Source of the DNA: Chaetorhynchus papuensis
Taxonomy: Eukaryota; Chordata; Aves; Passeriformes; Rhipiduridae
Direction of reading: 5' to 3'
DNA length: 64,000 bases
Assembly (NCBI GenBank): GCA_013396525.1
Contig: VWYX01000287.1
Span: forward strand, 736,732 to 800,731
Position 1 is the first letter of the stretch. Each line of letters opens with the position of its first letter. The translations under genes and the position numbers were made by a program. This document shows, piece after piece, positions 11,849-25,779 of this stretch. The notes beneath the pieces are model-generated. The model had not been told where the DNA came from. It made no database searches and was given only the letters and a program-made list of their open reading frames with translations.

Positions 11849-14800
11849 CTATTGGCCGCAATTTTTCAAAGGACTGAACTTTGAAAATGTCCGGCAAATC
11901 TACAAAAGATTTTAGTCTGAATTTTCAAATTGATTAAAAAAATCAAAGCCATTTTTATATTGTTTTTCTCCTAACTCACTGAAACTGTCTTCTGATGTTA
12001 TACCCCAAAAACATTTCTTTTTAAGCAGATCAAATGCATCTTATGCATTATTGAAGAGAACATAGTTTTCTCACTTTAGAATGCTGTCATTGGCAAATAT
12101 CAGGATGTGTTGTCTGACCTAAATATCTTATTTTTTTGATGACAAAGAGGTTAAATTGAACTCTGTGTTCTGTTTTCTCTTTCATTGCTTTTCACATCTC
12201 TGTTCTTCCATTTTGCTCAGACTATTTTATCTTTGATGCTTCATTCCCTGTAGGAAAAATGTTCTAAGAGCATATACCACCCTGTTCACTCTCTGCAAGG
12301 CAATAAACAATTTGACCATGTCAACCCATATTGGTTTAGTAATCTGTGATCCAGGGAGAATCAGGCATCAAACTGAGAGGTTTATTCTTGTAACAGTGTT
12401 CAAGTACAGTTCCTGTTAACCTGATTTCCCATTCTTCCAAATAAAATGTCTTTCCATCAAATCCATTACTCCTAAATCCCATAGTTCATGAACTACATCT
12501 GACCTAGAAAAATTGTCCAGAAGAAGAGTGGAGTTAGAATAGAGGTCAAATGAAACATAGAACATATAATGAAAAACATCTTTTCATGCATAAGTATCTT
12601 ATAATGAAATTATTAACAGATGATGTATATGGTTTTATAGACTTCAAAGCATTGATAATATTTTCATTTCCTCCTTTTTTTTTATGTCATGTCTAGGCAG
12701 AATCATAATGTGGATGCAAGTACAGCAATTGAAGAAGATGACACTATGATTTAACCTACATGAAAATTTTAGATGCACCAGCCAGTCGAATACCCCATAC
12801 CAAATCTTCTGCAGCTTCTGATGCCTTTGAGGAGGGGAAAATATTAAAAATGCACTCTACCTTCACACCCCCTCGATTCTCAACCTCACAAACAATTCAG
12901 TATCTTTTGTTTATCAAAGTGTAATGTTACTCACTGGGTTGGCAGCTATTTGTGCAGATAGGAGTCCTGCAGTGCCCTACAAAGAGTTATGATTCTAAGT
13001 TTGATAGTAAGTCTTTCTGCAGCATCATCTCATTCCAGATTGTATTCTCTTTGGGAACCAGACTAAGAATCCTGAATAAATAAGGAAATCAGAAACAAGG
13101 AAGAGGATTTTTTTAGACTATTTCCTTCTAGATCTCATTTTCAAGATGAGTTGATATATTTGGACTTTTCAATTGTCTTTTGCATTATCTACATGAGAAA
13201 GCATTTTAATAATTAAATTAAGGGTGAAAAAAAAATGTCTACCACAGAGGACATACAGAAAAAAAAGTTGTATGTTTATTTGTCATGGTCCAGAGATGAA
13301 CTCAATAATCCTTTAAATCTCTATTACTTTTATAATGAGAAGATATATTAACTTAAATCCTTTCAAGTTTCCAAAAACATTTTCCTCTCCCTGCTGCTGT
13401 TGCCTGTATCTTGTTTGAGGAACCCTCCACTGCCTGGTGCCGTCTCTGTAATTTGTGTATGATGGTCTCACTTCAGTCCAGAAAATGAAATTATTTAGTT
13501 CTGAAAAAGCCCTTCAAAAAAGAGACACGTCAGTGTCCTGCAGGACACTGAAGATCAGCACTCTTAGGGAAAGGGTGTAAGTGACCGGCTGACAGCAAGA
13601 GGGACAGCCAAGTCCAGCCTCACAATATCTTGTGTAGAGGTAATTGAGAAAGTGTGACAACAGCTTCTGACACATCCAGCCATATCAGCAAACATAACTG
13701 TCCTTTATTATTCAGGGCATCTTTATGTGAACTACTTTTTGCAGCCTGCTTAGATTGCAGTCTTCACAGGCTTTCACATTTATTTGAAATAAGTCTAAGC
13801 AGTACTAATCATTTTGTATCAAATTGGTTTGACAATGTAAAATGTCTTCTCCTAGGAGATAATCCATAAATTAAAAGGAAAGCAGAAAAAAATTTACAAT
13901 GTTTTAGTATTGAAACATCATGTTTTGTCACTATAGGAAATCCTTCTAAATGACTTTGGAAAGGAAATTTCTATTTATATTTTGACAAAATACTTTTGAA
14001 AGCTTAAAATGTTTTCATTCTGTGACAAAAAAAACCTATTTAAGTGAATTGTGTTTCAGGAATGTTATTTTTTAGAGAAAATTTAAAAAAATGTATTATC
14101 AAGACAGAAAAAAATGACAATATAATTAAATGTAATGAAAACTCAGATTATTGTGGTACTTGCGTTCTTTAAACCTGAAAACTTTCTTTCAATGCTTAAT
14201 GATTGGAAGAGTCAAAAAAGAAAGTTCTAATACTAGCTGGCATTAACTTTGGTATAGATATGTAGCTGGGAGATGAGGAACAAATTTCTGCTCCATCTAT
14301 TTAACAGTAGAGAGAACAGTTACTCCGTAGGCTGATTTAGAGGAATTTTCAAGCCAGCAACAGTACTATTTCTTTCATGTGGTTTAATGTCAAAGATAAA
14401 AATGTAGAAGGTTTTTGTGAGCATGACATTCATGAGGAAAAAAGTAATATATGATCAATTCAATTTGGCATATCTTCAATCTATAAAAAGAATAAAAATT
14501 AAGGACTGACATTTAAAAGATTTTCATACAACCGCCACAGGATTTTCAAAATTTTTCCTTTTTTATTTGTTTTGGAAATGAGCTAAAAAGTCAGTTAGAG
14601 TAAAACTTTTTTGAAGATTTCATGTTTTCAGAATATTCACTATATTTATTTTCCTAACAGTAAGCATTTACTGTTAATGTACATAGGCCTTCTGAACGAC
14701 ATTTTGAAAACTAAATTATCAGAAAGTATGATAGTTTGTAATGAATTGACTACGGACTGATGGCAGAAAAGATTTCCTCGCTATACTGGGGTTAGAAGTT

Positions 14801-17800
14801 GGTGCTTTTATTGAATGTCAATATCAATGTAAGAAGTGTAACTGAAACACCTTCAGACACAGCCTGACTCCCCTGTAATTGAACATGATGTGGTAGCTAA
14901 CTTCAGAAACATTTCACTGAATTTCCTTTTCTTACGTGGCACCTGTAGTTTGGTTGTTCTTCAGTCAGTATCTATCATTCTTCATGCACAGAGACAAACC
15001 CTTCCCTTACAAATAAGAAGGCAATTAAAAGAGATATGTCATTTATAAAAGCCTTGGAAAGAGGCTAGTGTTCCATCATTATTGCTTATTGTTTTGCGGG
15101 TTGTTTCTTTGTTCTGAAAATTCTTTGAGGGGATTTATTTTATTCTGAGGTAGACATTAACTAGGGGATAATGTCCCCAGATATTTTCTGTGATAAACTG
15201 GATATGCTGACAACAAGGGAAATAAAAACAAGAGTGAAAAGGCATGTGAAATGCCATAGAATATGCTGTGTGGAATTCTTCTAGTGCATCAGAAGGGATG
15301 GGGCTTCCTGTCTGTTATCTATGTCACCTGCAAGTCCTGTGTAGATATCTTGGACTTCTTAGGGAAAATTGCGTGGTGCTACGTACCTGCTTTTACACAA
15401 TTCAGTCCTACCCTCAACTTCTATTGGATATAATAGGAGGATAAACATCTACCAAAGATGTGCTGATAGATACTTAAAATTACAGTCCTTAATCAGTGAA
15501 CTGAATCGCCTTCTTATATTCATAATCTCTGTTCTTAGCCAATTCTGAGTCTTCTCGGAGTATAATAACACAGTCTTTACATGAAAAAGCTGTTAAGGAG
15601 ATGTAGAGGAGGAAGTAATATACTTCAAGAGCAGGACAAGGTTTCTGAAAGACTTTAAGAGCCAAAACCTGATTATATTATTTTATTAAATACAAGTACA
15701 TACTAACTTGTGTTGCATATTTAGTTAGACCAGAGGTGTGATATTGTTTTAATATCATCCAAGCCTGGACCAGTGGCCCATGAGCACAAAAATGAGATTA
15801 GGTTAATATATTGGGGATTTCTGCATTCAAGCTTGAACAGAAAAAAAATAAAGGAGATGATACAGGAACCTGGTCATTGGAATGGGGTAGTTTGAAGAAG
15901 AGAAAATGGAATGAATAGAGAGTGGGATATAACAGAAGCTTCTTGAGACAGATAAACCAGAAACCAGCTATAATAATCAAGAAGTTAATTAAATTAAATC
16001 CTCCCCAGCAGTGATTCAGACTACAATGTATACTATGTCCATACAATATACGGTTAGGTAGATCTCCATATACAAGTCCTCCAGCACATTTCTCACTACA
16101 TTTGGATTTCTTACTCTGAGCTTTCCTTTAATTCAAGGGTATCTGAATGTGAAGTCAGTTCACTCAAGTTATATAACACAAGATTCAGCCTCTACAAGCT
16201 ATGTTTTTCTAGTGAAATGCTGTACATTGTTGCTACTCTACTTTGAGCAGTAACACACAAAACAGTCTTGTCACTGATTAAGAGCCATTCAATATTTCCT
16301 AAAAATATATGAAAAATGTTTGCTAGTACAGAATGAATTGCTCTGAATTCAGAGATCAATAGTAAATAGGATATCCATCACCTAACACATTAGCAGACCT
16401 CTGCCTGGATCTTTTGATAGGTTTATGATTTTAAAATGACTGTGTTGCATTTACTGTGCATTCGGAATAGATTAAATTAGGCCACAAGCCAGTAACATAA
16501 GAATTGGACAAACAGTATTACTTATTCCCATCCTTTTAGCAATTATCTGGTGACAGTTTTCCTCTGTTTAAAGTATCTGCTAGTAAAACATATCTGCTCA
16601 TAAAAGGAAGATGATTAGTGTGATGGCAATTTGCTTGCTCTTATAAGGATATGTGGGATATTTATTACAATTAAATAAAATCATTTTAAATCTAAGGACA
16701 ACTGTGTCATTAGGATGCATGTATTCAGTCTATTAAGTTTAAAAGGAAGCCAGACTCATGTTTGAGTTTCAAACAGTGTCCACACTCCTTACAAAGTCTT
16801 CAGCCCTTATTTCCTGATATAGGATATGAAGTTGTTTACGTAAAATGTACGTGAGCAAGATTAATTTTCAGTTATATCAGAAGACCAAAATTCCATACAA
16901 ATCAACAAAGATTTTGTGCACTAACAGAAACCACTTAACTGGGGTGACCACATATCACTGTGAGCATATCACTTGAAACATATTGCTTTAGTTTTTTGGA
17001 CTGGTTTCTGTTTGATCTTTTAGTCTGAGTTCCTAAGGGGACAGGACAATCAGGGTCCTGCCTAAAAGCTGTCATATCTAGGAACAGATGATCAATAAAG
17101 CCCAGCAAAAACTTGGGATGCCCAAATGCAGTAAATGACCAATCTCAGTGCTTAAGGAAAGCCAAATTGAATATGAGTTGTGCTGCAAGACTTCACAGTT
17201 TAGAGACATAATGAGGCTTTGCCACCACTTTCACAGTAGGAATGGTGGGACAGCTTTTCAGGCAGATCTGTTAAACGAAAGAGGTGGGTCTATACTGTTT
17301 ATTAGTTTGATGTTCTTCATTTCTACACAGCATCCCACAGAAAAGGTTTTAAAGAAATTAAATACTAGATATGAACAACTATTCTCTCTCTTGGTAGCAG
17401 AGAAATCACTATCAAGACCTTGGTTTTTTATCTACACATTACTCTATTAGTTCTTAGGAAAGATTGCTTTCCATGAAGAGCCAGGATTTGCAAATGAAAG
17501 TAGTATAACAATCATTGATTATAAGACTATACCAAAGTATTATCTATTTGTTCAAAGGTATTTTAAAAATATTAATTTTAAATGGTAACATTGACCCTGA
17601 ACTACATTTGCCTCAAAACACATAATGTAAACTTATCAGCACACTATCAACAAATAAAAAAATTAATATCTGTTCAACAATCTGGAACATATTCTTTGAA
17701 ATGAAGTACTATTCATCTAATTCTGCAGGAAGTTCTGCACAAACACACAAGGAATATGTGCAGAATACTCCCTTCCCATTAACCCCAAAACACTTTAATT

Positions 17801-18139
17801 TGTAAAATTAACTGAAAGAATTTGAATGGATTTGATTTGGATTTCTCAGTTGGTTTTCTGTCAGGATCATTTAATTAAAGCAAAAAGAAAGAAAAAAATC
17901 TACAAAACCCACCTAGTTTCCTTCATTCCCTCTTTTTAAAGTTTTGATATGAAATTTAAAAACAGAATTACCATAAAGCTTTGCAATATAATATTCAAGC
18001 ATTCTTTACTATGTAAATATCTATATAAATATCTGATAAAATGGTGCAAAGAGCGTCTTCCCAGTGGTATCCAGTGACAGGACAAAATGCAATAAACACA
18101 AATAGAAATGCAGCAAAATTAGTTTAATCATAAGAAAAA
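11849..18139. other. AT-rich non-coding DNA, no feature seen
   Basis: About 6.3 kb of AT-rich unique sequence with short A and T tracts. The longest frame (17148-17450, 100 codons) has no recognisable motif. No repeat family, RNA gene or splice-flanked coding exon was recognised. It is probably intron or intergenic spacer. Confidence 0.55.
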
Positions 18140-18345
18140 AATGTCTCTAATGTGAAGTTCATCACACAGGAATGGCTTTCTGAGAGTTGGGCAATCTCCA
18201 TCTGCAGAGATATCCAAGACCCAACTGGACACAGCCCTGGACAACCTGCTCTGACTGAATTTGCTTTGAGCAAATGAGTTTGATTAGCCAATGCCCAGAG
18301 GTCACTGTCAACTGCAGGTATCATTAGATTCTGTGATGCTTTAAT
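18140..18345 (+). mobile_element. CR1: CR1 LINE 3' end, plus strand (old)
   Basis: This has the layout of a CR1 3' terminus in sense orientation: 'gcagagatatccaagaccca' (18204), then 'actggacacagccctggaca' and 'acctgctctga', then 'gcccagaggtcactgtcaac', ending with ATTCTGTGATG near 18330. The usual form is GATATTCAAAACCCACCTGGACA, then CCTGCTCT, then CCAGAGGTCCCTTCCAACC and ATTCTGTGATTC. The match is clear but heavily mutated, so it is an ancient copy. The open frame on the opposite strand (18124-18324) is incidental. Confidence 0.75.
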
Positions 18346-18624
18346 GATGAAAAAAATGAATAGCTGAAAAACTAAGATATAGGTCTGTCAAAGTTCAAGC
18401 AGACAAAATAAAATTTATGATGAAATGGACTAAAAATTGTGGAAAAAACCATCATGGTGGGGAAACAATACAACTCTTTTTATATAATTTATGCTTGAAA
18501 AAATGGAATGCATGTATGCAGATACAGAAGTATGCTTATTTTAATTATTTAACACAAAATACTTGGTTCTTCACTTTGTCAGTTGTGAGGATTTTCAAGT
18601 AAGTTTGGAAGGACACTGTACATC

Positions 18625-18985
18625 ATCTGATCCCAGATCCTGTGATCTGATAAGGTCCAATAAAGTGCCTCACTTAGGTCATGAATTCACTGTGTCTAGA
18701 GATTATTTTCAACTCTCCAAAACCCACCTGGATTATGTCCAGTATTGTCTTTAGGCAGATGTTGAGGTAGTTAAAGTCACCTACAGGTATGAGGTGTTTT
18801 CTCTAGTTGTCTGAAGAAGACTTTGGTGATCATGATTTCCTCTTTCTCATCATAGGCAGATAAGCACAAACTCAGTCACATTCATAAAAAATTTCTAGCT
18901 GTGCATCACTCCGTAGCTCTATTTCATTAACAAGAATGACCACACAAACCTTTAGCTCTTTGTTATAAAGCCATTTCTTTATTCA
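18625..18985 (-). mobile_element. Ancient CR1/L3-type LINE fragment, ORF2 endonuclease region
   Basis: On the plus strand the order of landmarks matches the reverse complement of a CR1/L3 endonuclease segment. These are 'tctgataaggtccaataaag', then 'aaaacccacctggattatgt', then 'gttgaggtagttaaagtcac', then 'ctctagttgtctgaagaaga', then a region matching 'tctagctgtgcatcactccg'. All reading frames are broken. It lies 280 bases from a CR1 tail in the opposite orientation, so the two come from separate insertions. Assignment rests on remembered landmarks and would need RepeatMasker with an amniote library. Confidence 0.55.
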
Positions 18986-20244
18986 TCTTAATCCAAAAAT
19001 CTGTAACTTTGTTCTTTATGAAAATTACTCTTAAGATAAGGAATCACGAAACTTGGCATTTGCCTTGTTAAATTACCTGTGTGTGACAAATTCTTGATGA
19101 TTTGCTAAACCCTCCAAAATAATACAAAAATGAAGAAGAAAAGAATCAAATTAAATAGTTATATAAATTCTATATGATTTCCAGTTTGTTGGATTGTGGT
19201 GCCCGTTCTGATGGTTGTTTTATCTTGACGTAAATACAGGCTGTAGATCTTTTTTTAACATGGCATTTTGCGGGCAGCCACTACATCTTTCTAATTAGAC
19301 ATTTGTGGCCAAATTCACCCTCTGCAGGAAAACCACCGCTTTTAAAGCAATTACAGCAATGTGAATCCAAACAGCTTAGTGCTGAGACATTACAGGAGGG
19401 GAGAAAAAGAAAGAAAACAATAAAAATCAAACCTTCCTAACTCACGCATTGGGCTGTAAAAGTGAGGCTAGACACAAGCTCTTAGCAACAAAGCTATTTT
19501 AGTATTCTGTATGTTGCAAAGAAATTTAATCATGTTTTCCTATTCTTTCTACTACTCTTTTACTAGCTGGAACAAAATCAGTAATATGAACCAAGCTGAA
19601 AATTAAAAGTCCTTTTAGGAGGAATCTTAACTGAGGATTGGAGAACACAGATAAAGATAATTGTGGAGATGTTATACAAAAAATCACATAAGACATCTGG
19701 AAATAGGAAACACTCGGCCTTCCCATGTGACATAGAGTAAAAATAATTAGAATTATTTCTGCCCTATAGTTTAATTATTTATCACAAACAGTTGTAATAA
19801 TTATCCCCAGAGACTATACCATTACTTCATAAATCTGGTAACAACAACAACAAATCTGCCAATAACATCAACCAAAGACCAGAAAGAAACTAAAGGAATT
19901 ACCTGCCCCTGTGAGGGACTGTACTTTGCAGTATGTTCAACTTTAAATTATATCAAATCAATATTATCACAGCTTCTGCTAATACACTACATGGTTCAAA
20001 GGAAGAATCAGTGTCAGAGAGTCAGAGGAAAGTAAGCTAGTGCTGAGATACTGAAATAACATGTTAAAATTAGGAAGGAATCAACTCTGCAAGTTGCTGA
20101 AGAAGTAACGAGTGGTGTTGAGTGTCTCAAAGTGCCCAAGAAGTTGATGAGATTTCATAGAACCATTTACATCTATGAGCATTTCAGAAATGTTCTTTCA
20201 TGAATGAATAAATATAGGCCAATAAGATAGTTATATACTCTGAG
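18986..20244. other. Non-coding DNA, possible conserved block at 19190-19400
   Basis: No gene is visible. Bases 19190-19400 have a more even base composition than their surroundings. They hold clustered transcription-factor-like words, including CTAATTAGAC at 19291-19300 and AACCACC near 19331. This is the texture of a vertebrate conserved non-coding element, but conservation cannot be judged from a single sequence. Confidence 0.35.
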
Positions 20245-20309
20245 ATGGATAGATAGATAGATGGATAGATAGATAGATAGATTAGATAGATAGACATACA
20301 GACAGACAG
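20245..20309. repeat. (GATA)n microsatellite, imperfect
   Basis: About 16 tandem GATA/GGATA units with interruptions (GATG, ATTAGATA) drift into GACA units (ACAGACAGACAG). At 20318-20331 a short complementary stretch, TCTATCTGTCTATC, follows, so the array can fold back on itself. It is likely length-polymorphic. Confidence 0.95.
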
Positions 20310-23300
20310 GGTTTGTTCTATCTGTCTATCAATCTCAAGAAACGAGAGATTTGCAAAGGTCAAATGAAAGCTATTACAAAACATACAGAAGTCTTTGGGC
20401 CTTAGTTAGGCTTCCAAAGACTGTCTGAAAAAAAAAAAAAAAGAATAGGGAACACCAACATCTGGACACATATCATTTTGTTCTAACTCATTTTTTCTTG
20501 AAGGATTGTGTGCCTCTTCTTATGGCATGCATACCACTCAAACAGCCAACATGAGTTAGCACAGAAACAGCTACTGATTTATTACCACAGGTAGACGTGT
20601 CACCTACTGCTGCTAGAGTTGAACCTGGGACTTACTCATGCAACAGATCTTTGTATACCTTCTCAGACTTTGTCTGCTAATTCTGCTAATGGTTAAGGTG
20701 GCATTCCTAAGAAAAGCTTTTTTCCTTATCTTCTTTCTTTTTTCCCCATAATTGTATTCTTCTAATAACATCCACTCATAAACACTAGCAAAAATGATCT
20801 TGATTATTTTCTATCTTGCATAGACTTTCAAAACTATAATCAAAGCAATTATAAGTGGCATTTTCTTTAATTTTATGTCGCTGTTAGTATTAACAATAAT
20901 GTTAGTTATAATAATATTTTAATTGTCTAATAATTAAAATTTTACATTAACATGAAAATATTTCTGTGAAAGACGCTACCATAGGTATACTCATGACGTA
21001 TAAATTATGAAACAAATTTGTGGGTGTTGCTCCTATGTTTTAAATATGTATATAAGTCTGAAATATTTACACTAGCAATACATTTCAATGGTATGTATAT
21101 ATCATGGACTCCTGAGATAAATGGATTTTAAAATTATTCTGGATCATATATCCCAGAATTACAAAGTAACAATTCCAGTCTCTTCTGGAATCCCCAAATG
21201 TCCAGATAGCCATGTTTATGTAAGTGTCATTTTTTTACTTCATTGCTTCTGGTTATTTTTAAAACTTGTCCGGATCTTTCTTTTTTGATTGCTGTGTGTT
21301 AATTTTGAAACTAAAAGGTACTGCCAAAAACTCTTTCATTTTACAATAGCTGCTTATAACAGCTCTGTTTTTATCACCTGTTTGAAACACTGACCTCTGT
21401 GGGCTTTCCTCACACAGATAAAGTTCAACTTTCTCACAAGAAAGTAACCAGGAGTTTATAACTTTTCTTGCATTATTTTGTCTCTGTTGATGGGTAGTTT
21501 GGATTGTGATGATTAGCCAGAGGGGTAAATTAGAGTATTGATTTCTGGAACTCAATATAGGCTGTTTGATATAGGGTTTGATACTACAACTCATTTCCTC
21601 CTGATCCTCCTGCACTACTCAGGGGAGAAGAAGTAGAGAAGTTAAGATTGGAGTTGAACTGGATGAGGAAGAGAGGAGTGGGGAGAAGATGTTTAAGATT
21701 TCTCCTTATTTCTTATTATCCTATTCTTTTTAATTGGAAATAAATTCTACTAATTTTACCAATTTGATTCCTTTTTGCCCATGATGGTAATAGCTGAGTG
21801 ATCTCCCTGTTATCTTGGCACATGAGATTTTTGTCACATTTTCTCCCTGGTCCTCTTGTGCAGAGGTAGTAATAGAGATGCTGGGAACCTGGAGATGACA
21901 CAAGGTCAACCAACCTCAAAATAAAATATAGTTTAACTTTTCCACTTGCAATTTATTTATTTATTTATTTATTTTTGAAGATTCTTGAATGCCGGAATAC
22001 AGAGGAATGAGAATCTTTCCTTACAGCAATAAGAAACAACTTTATGATTTATGGAGGGTTTCAAGAGAAGTCTCAAGATAAATTAGTCAGTCTATGAAAA
22101 TCACTGTGGTCCTGGAGGTTCCAGACTGGAGAAAAAAACCTGAAAGCTGAGGTGCTACCTTGCATCACTACATATGACAGTCTGTTTACAAAGAACAGAT
22201 TCCCGTGCATAGTACTATTGTTTCTGTTCCTGACTCCTGGCCAAAGTCTGGACAGCCTGAGTCCTTCAGGTGCCCCTCAGCTGTATATTTCTCCAATTCT
22301 CTGAACAGCAGGAGCGTAAGAAAATGTGATGAGTCTTTTTATGAGAGGAAAAATGGAAAAGTCTATGCTACATATTTAAGGATATGAAGACTTAAACTTT
22401 GAACAATATAAATGCTTGAACAATGTTAAAGCCAAATATTAAACCATTTCAGTAAAATAAACACCAATTAAAAAATCAGGCAGGTTAATAAAAACATTAA
22501 GAGGGGAAAATAAAACAATACAAAGTAAAGAAAAACAATGGGCATTTTTATATGAGTTTCACTAAAAATTAGGACCTTATTACTAATGGGATGAGACATG
22601 ATATATGATAGAACACACATAGCACACAAAAACATAACATTTTTTACCTTTTCCGTCACGTAAGAATAATTTTGTAAGGACATGGAAAGCAGGATTTTGT
22701 AACATAACATGTTAACATAACTGCTTGTCTCTGATTTTGGACAGTCAAAGCTATTATTTAGATGGATCCAGACTTACCTGAGTGAAATATGATCTTGAAA
22801 TTTGCTGTTTGAACTCAAGCTCTCTTACTGATTTTTTTTTCCTATGACTTGAATGGAACAAATTATATTCTCAGCTACTGATTTTAATTTTATGTATGAT
22901 TTTCAGATGAGTGAGAGGGTAATGATAGAGTTCAAAAGGGTAATACTCATATCACAGTTAAGCCAGGAAATTACAAATTGCTACTCTTTGGGCGCTAATT
23001 CCTTACTTATTAGAAAACACTCTGGATAAAAGAGGTCAGTAGTGGCAGCTACTCATAAATAGATTCTGACATGTTCCTACAACCATATCAAAATATTAAA
23101 ATGGAGAGAGCGACAACATGTACTCCTGCTATCTGCTGGTCCCACAAAGAGGTGATTGGCAGGAGATGTGAGAGGCATTTAACTAAAAGCAGCTTTAAAC
23201 TGACATACTGTCCTTTGGATTTTGTAACTACGCTCATGTTTATCAGGCATAAAGAAGTTGTTCTAAGAGGTCTTTTAAAGAGGTCAATGCAACTTCTGAG

Positions 23301-25779
23301 AACTATCAGGGTGGTGAAATGCTTTTTGGTTTTTCTAATTACATATATTGCCTGCATCAGAGGAGACTTGTGGAGGCTTAGTCCAAAGCTTTGAGATGGT
23401 GAAGATTTTTGAGAAAAGCCTTTGAGGTGATGAAGAGGCTTTTAAGATACAGTTTGTGTCCCCAGAATGTGCTCTGATCCACAGGACTCAAGTGGGTGTG
23501 ACCCTGAACAAATCAGAGTCATACTGACTGAAACAAAAATGTCTAAAAGGTACTAGTTTAGAAATGAGCCTTGTGGTTCAGTGAAGAAGCACTTCTATTA
23601 GCACTCTCCTTGTGTCTTGGCTTATGGAGATAGAATGGTGTGGAACTGTGTGATAAGGCAGGGCATCTATTCAGTTATATGGCAAGCATTTAGCTGTTAC
23701 TCCTGATGGCATGGGATATAAAACACCTAAGGAAAAGAAAAGTGTAAGAGTCTGATGAATGTTTAAGTGCATTCACAATAGAAACAAAAAAAGAAATCTG
23801 TTATTTGGTTATAAAGACACATTTTCTGCTTCCTCCATACCACTAATTTGCAGATTCAGTGTGATGCTTTACTGTCCTATATGACTACAACTGGTTTTTA
23901 GGACCAGGTGGACTGGCTGATATTGATAACTCTATTCACTGTTCACTATGTTTAAAGTGTCAAATCAAAGCGAACAGATGTGTGGCATTTCACAGTACTA
24001 CTTCCTTCAGCACATGACCTGTGATCTATTAATCCATCCAGTCAGGAGTAGCCCACGGCTTGGAAAATCATTTTCATTCTAACATAGATTGTGAGTTACC
24101 TATTAGCCATTGAATCATGAGCAAGATGAAGAAAACGGCTACTTGAGCCATCAGAAAATGTCAAACTGGCAAATTGAAAGGAAAACAATTATTAAATTTT
24201 TCAACAGAATCTGATAATTTTAGGGTCAGGGGGATTTCTAACTCTGCTTCCAGTTCATAGTTTCCATGAATAAAAAATGCTGATTATAAAATGAAAATGC
24301 ATTTTTAAAAATTTTATTTATCATATGGAAAATCACTTGCATACGCTCTTATGCATATATTTATTTTAATGTAAATCCACAAAACCAGGGACTCCCTCAA
24401 AAGAGAATGTGAGCACACTTTACTTTTAGATTACGGGTAAATATTTCTGAGCTTCACATTTAGGACTTTTAGAGTAATAGCTGAGTAACAGTATTTGAAT
24501 GAGGAAACTCATGATTTTAGTTTAATTTTGAATTTTAAAATAAGACAAAGTGAAAAAATAATGTGATCCTCTAAATTGCATACTTTGTGTACCATTTTCA
24601 AAAGTGACAAGTGACTTCAGGGACTACTCTTACAGTGTTTTCTTTTTTTTTCCCTGGGGGTTTCAGTGAAGCTTAGGGCAATGATCTCCTAAAGCTACAG
24701 TACACAGAGCAGAGTTTCAAGAAAGGAACTGTACAGCTATGCTACTTGAAACAAATTTGAGACACTTTGTGTGTAATAATTCTGTGGGGCATTCTTCCAG
24801 ATATATATTCCAGTTGCTCAAACTAAAGGAACAGACAGAATCTTTTAGGGTCCTTTCATAAGCCACTCTTGTTCTTTTATGTATCATATCAAGGACAGTG
24901 TAGCCTCTTTAACAGTCAAACTAATCAGGGAATCTGGAAGATGTTCTTTATTTTAAAGTTTGTTTCAAAATTGTTATGATAATAAACCAATAAATCAATC
25001 AACAATGCATGCAATTCCTTTAAAAGTTAACATATGTAGTTCTGATGTTGTCTGTCATAATTATTACAGTACAGCTGAAAAAAAAAGTAGAAAAAAAACC
25101 CCTCTGAACACAGAGTGAGGAAAAGGAGTCTGGAGTCTTAATTAATTTTCCTTTTGTATCTCTGGTTTTAGTTTATACCTTAAATCTACCAATAGGAAAA
25201 TAAGGATTACATGTGCAGACAAACTTTTTAAAAGCACTACAAACTAGGGTGCTTTTAAAATATAATTACAAGTCTGAATAATGATAGACAGTATAACAAT
25301 CTCCATTACCAGGAGAGTAAAGGAGCACCAGGATTGATGGAGAGCATTAGGGAAACATAACAGACAGTAGGAATATATTTTACTGCCTTTATCACCGCAG
25401 CAAAAGTCCCGGGAACAGAAGCTAAAGACAGAAAGACAGATTAGAGCTCAGCCTCACATGGCTATTCTCTAATAACAGCTATTCTATTTGTGCTTCAGTT
25501 AAAACTCATGGCAATATTCACTTTATAACCCTGTCTTCCACTTTGTCTCTAGAAAGAAATAAAATTCTAGAAAGTGTCTCAGGACTCTTATTCTTGTTAA
25601 AATCAGAAAAGTAGCCTGAAAATTGCTGTTTAGAATTGGACCTGTGGCTTACCTTTTGAATCTATTTTTTACTTTTTATATTATAGTAGAAATTACATGG
25701 GTTGTACATTATTTCTACATGTAACAGAGAAACTATGAACTGTCCTCTCTTTTCTCCTATCATAAGAGCTGTTTTTTGG
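20310..25779. other. AT-rich non-coding DNA
   Basis: No gene or dispersed repeat was recognised. Frames at 21259-21615 (minus, 118 codons) and 23071-23394 (plus, 107 codons) are among the longest non-repeat frames in the window. Neither shows a domain, a signal peptide or a family match I know, and the 23 kb one has an equally open frame on the other strand. They are treated as chance frames. Confidence 0.5.
21951..21975. repeat. (ATTT)n microsatellite
   Basis: About six uninterrupted ATTT units. A simple sequence repeat with no further content. Confidence 0.95.

Noticed and set aside
11598..11915. Plus-strand frame of 105 codons
   Set aside because: It is antisense to the CR1 ORF2 remnant and a shadow of the repeat.
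20245..20309. Possible CRISPR-like array
   Set aside because: The repeats are contiguous tetranucleotides without spacers, so this is a microsatellite.
21259..21615. Minus-strand frame of 118 codons
   Set aside because: No recognisable domain, splice context or codon signature. A frame of this length is expected occasionally in 64 kb.
23071..23394. Plus-strand frame of 107 codons
   Set aside because: The opposite strand is equally open (23088-23357), and no protein family is recognisable.
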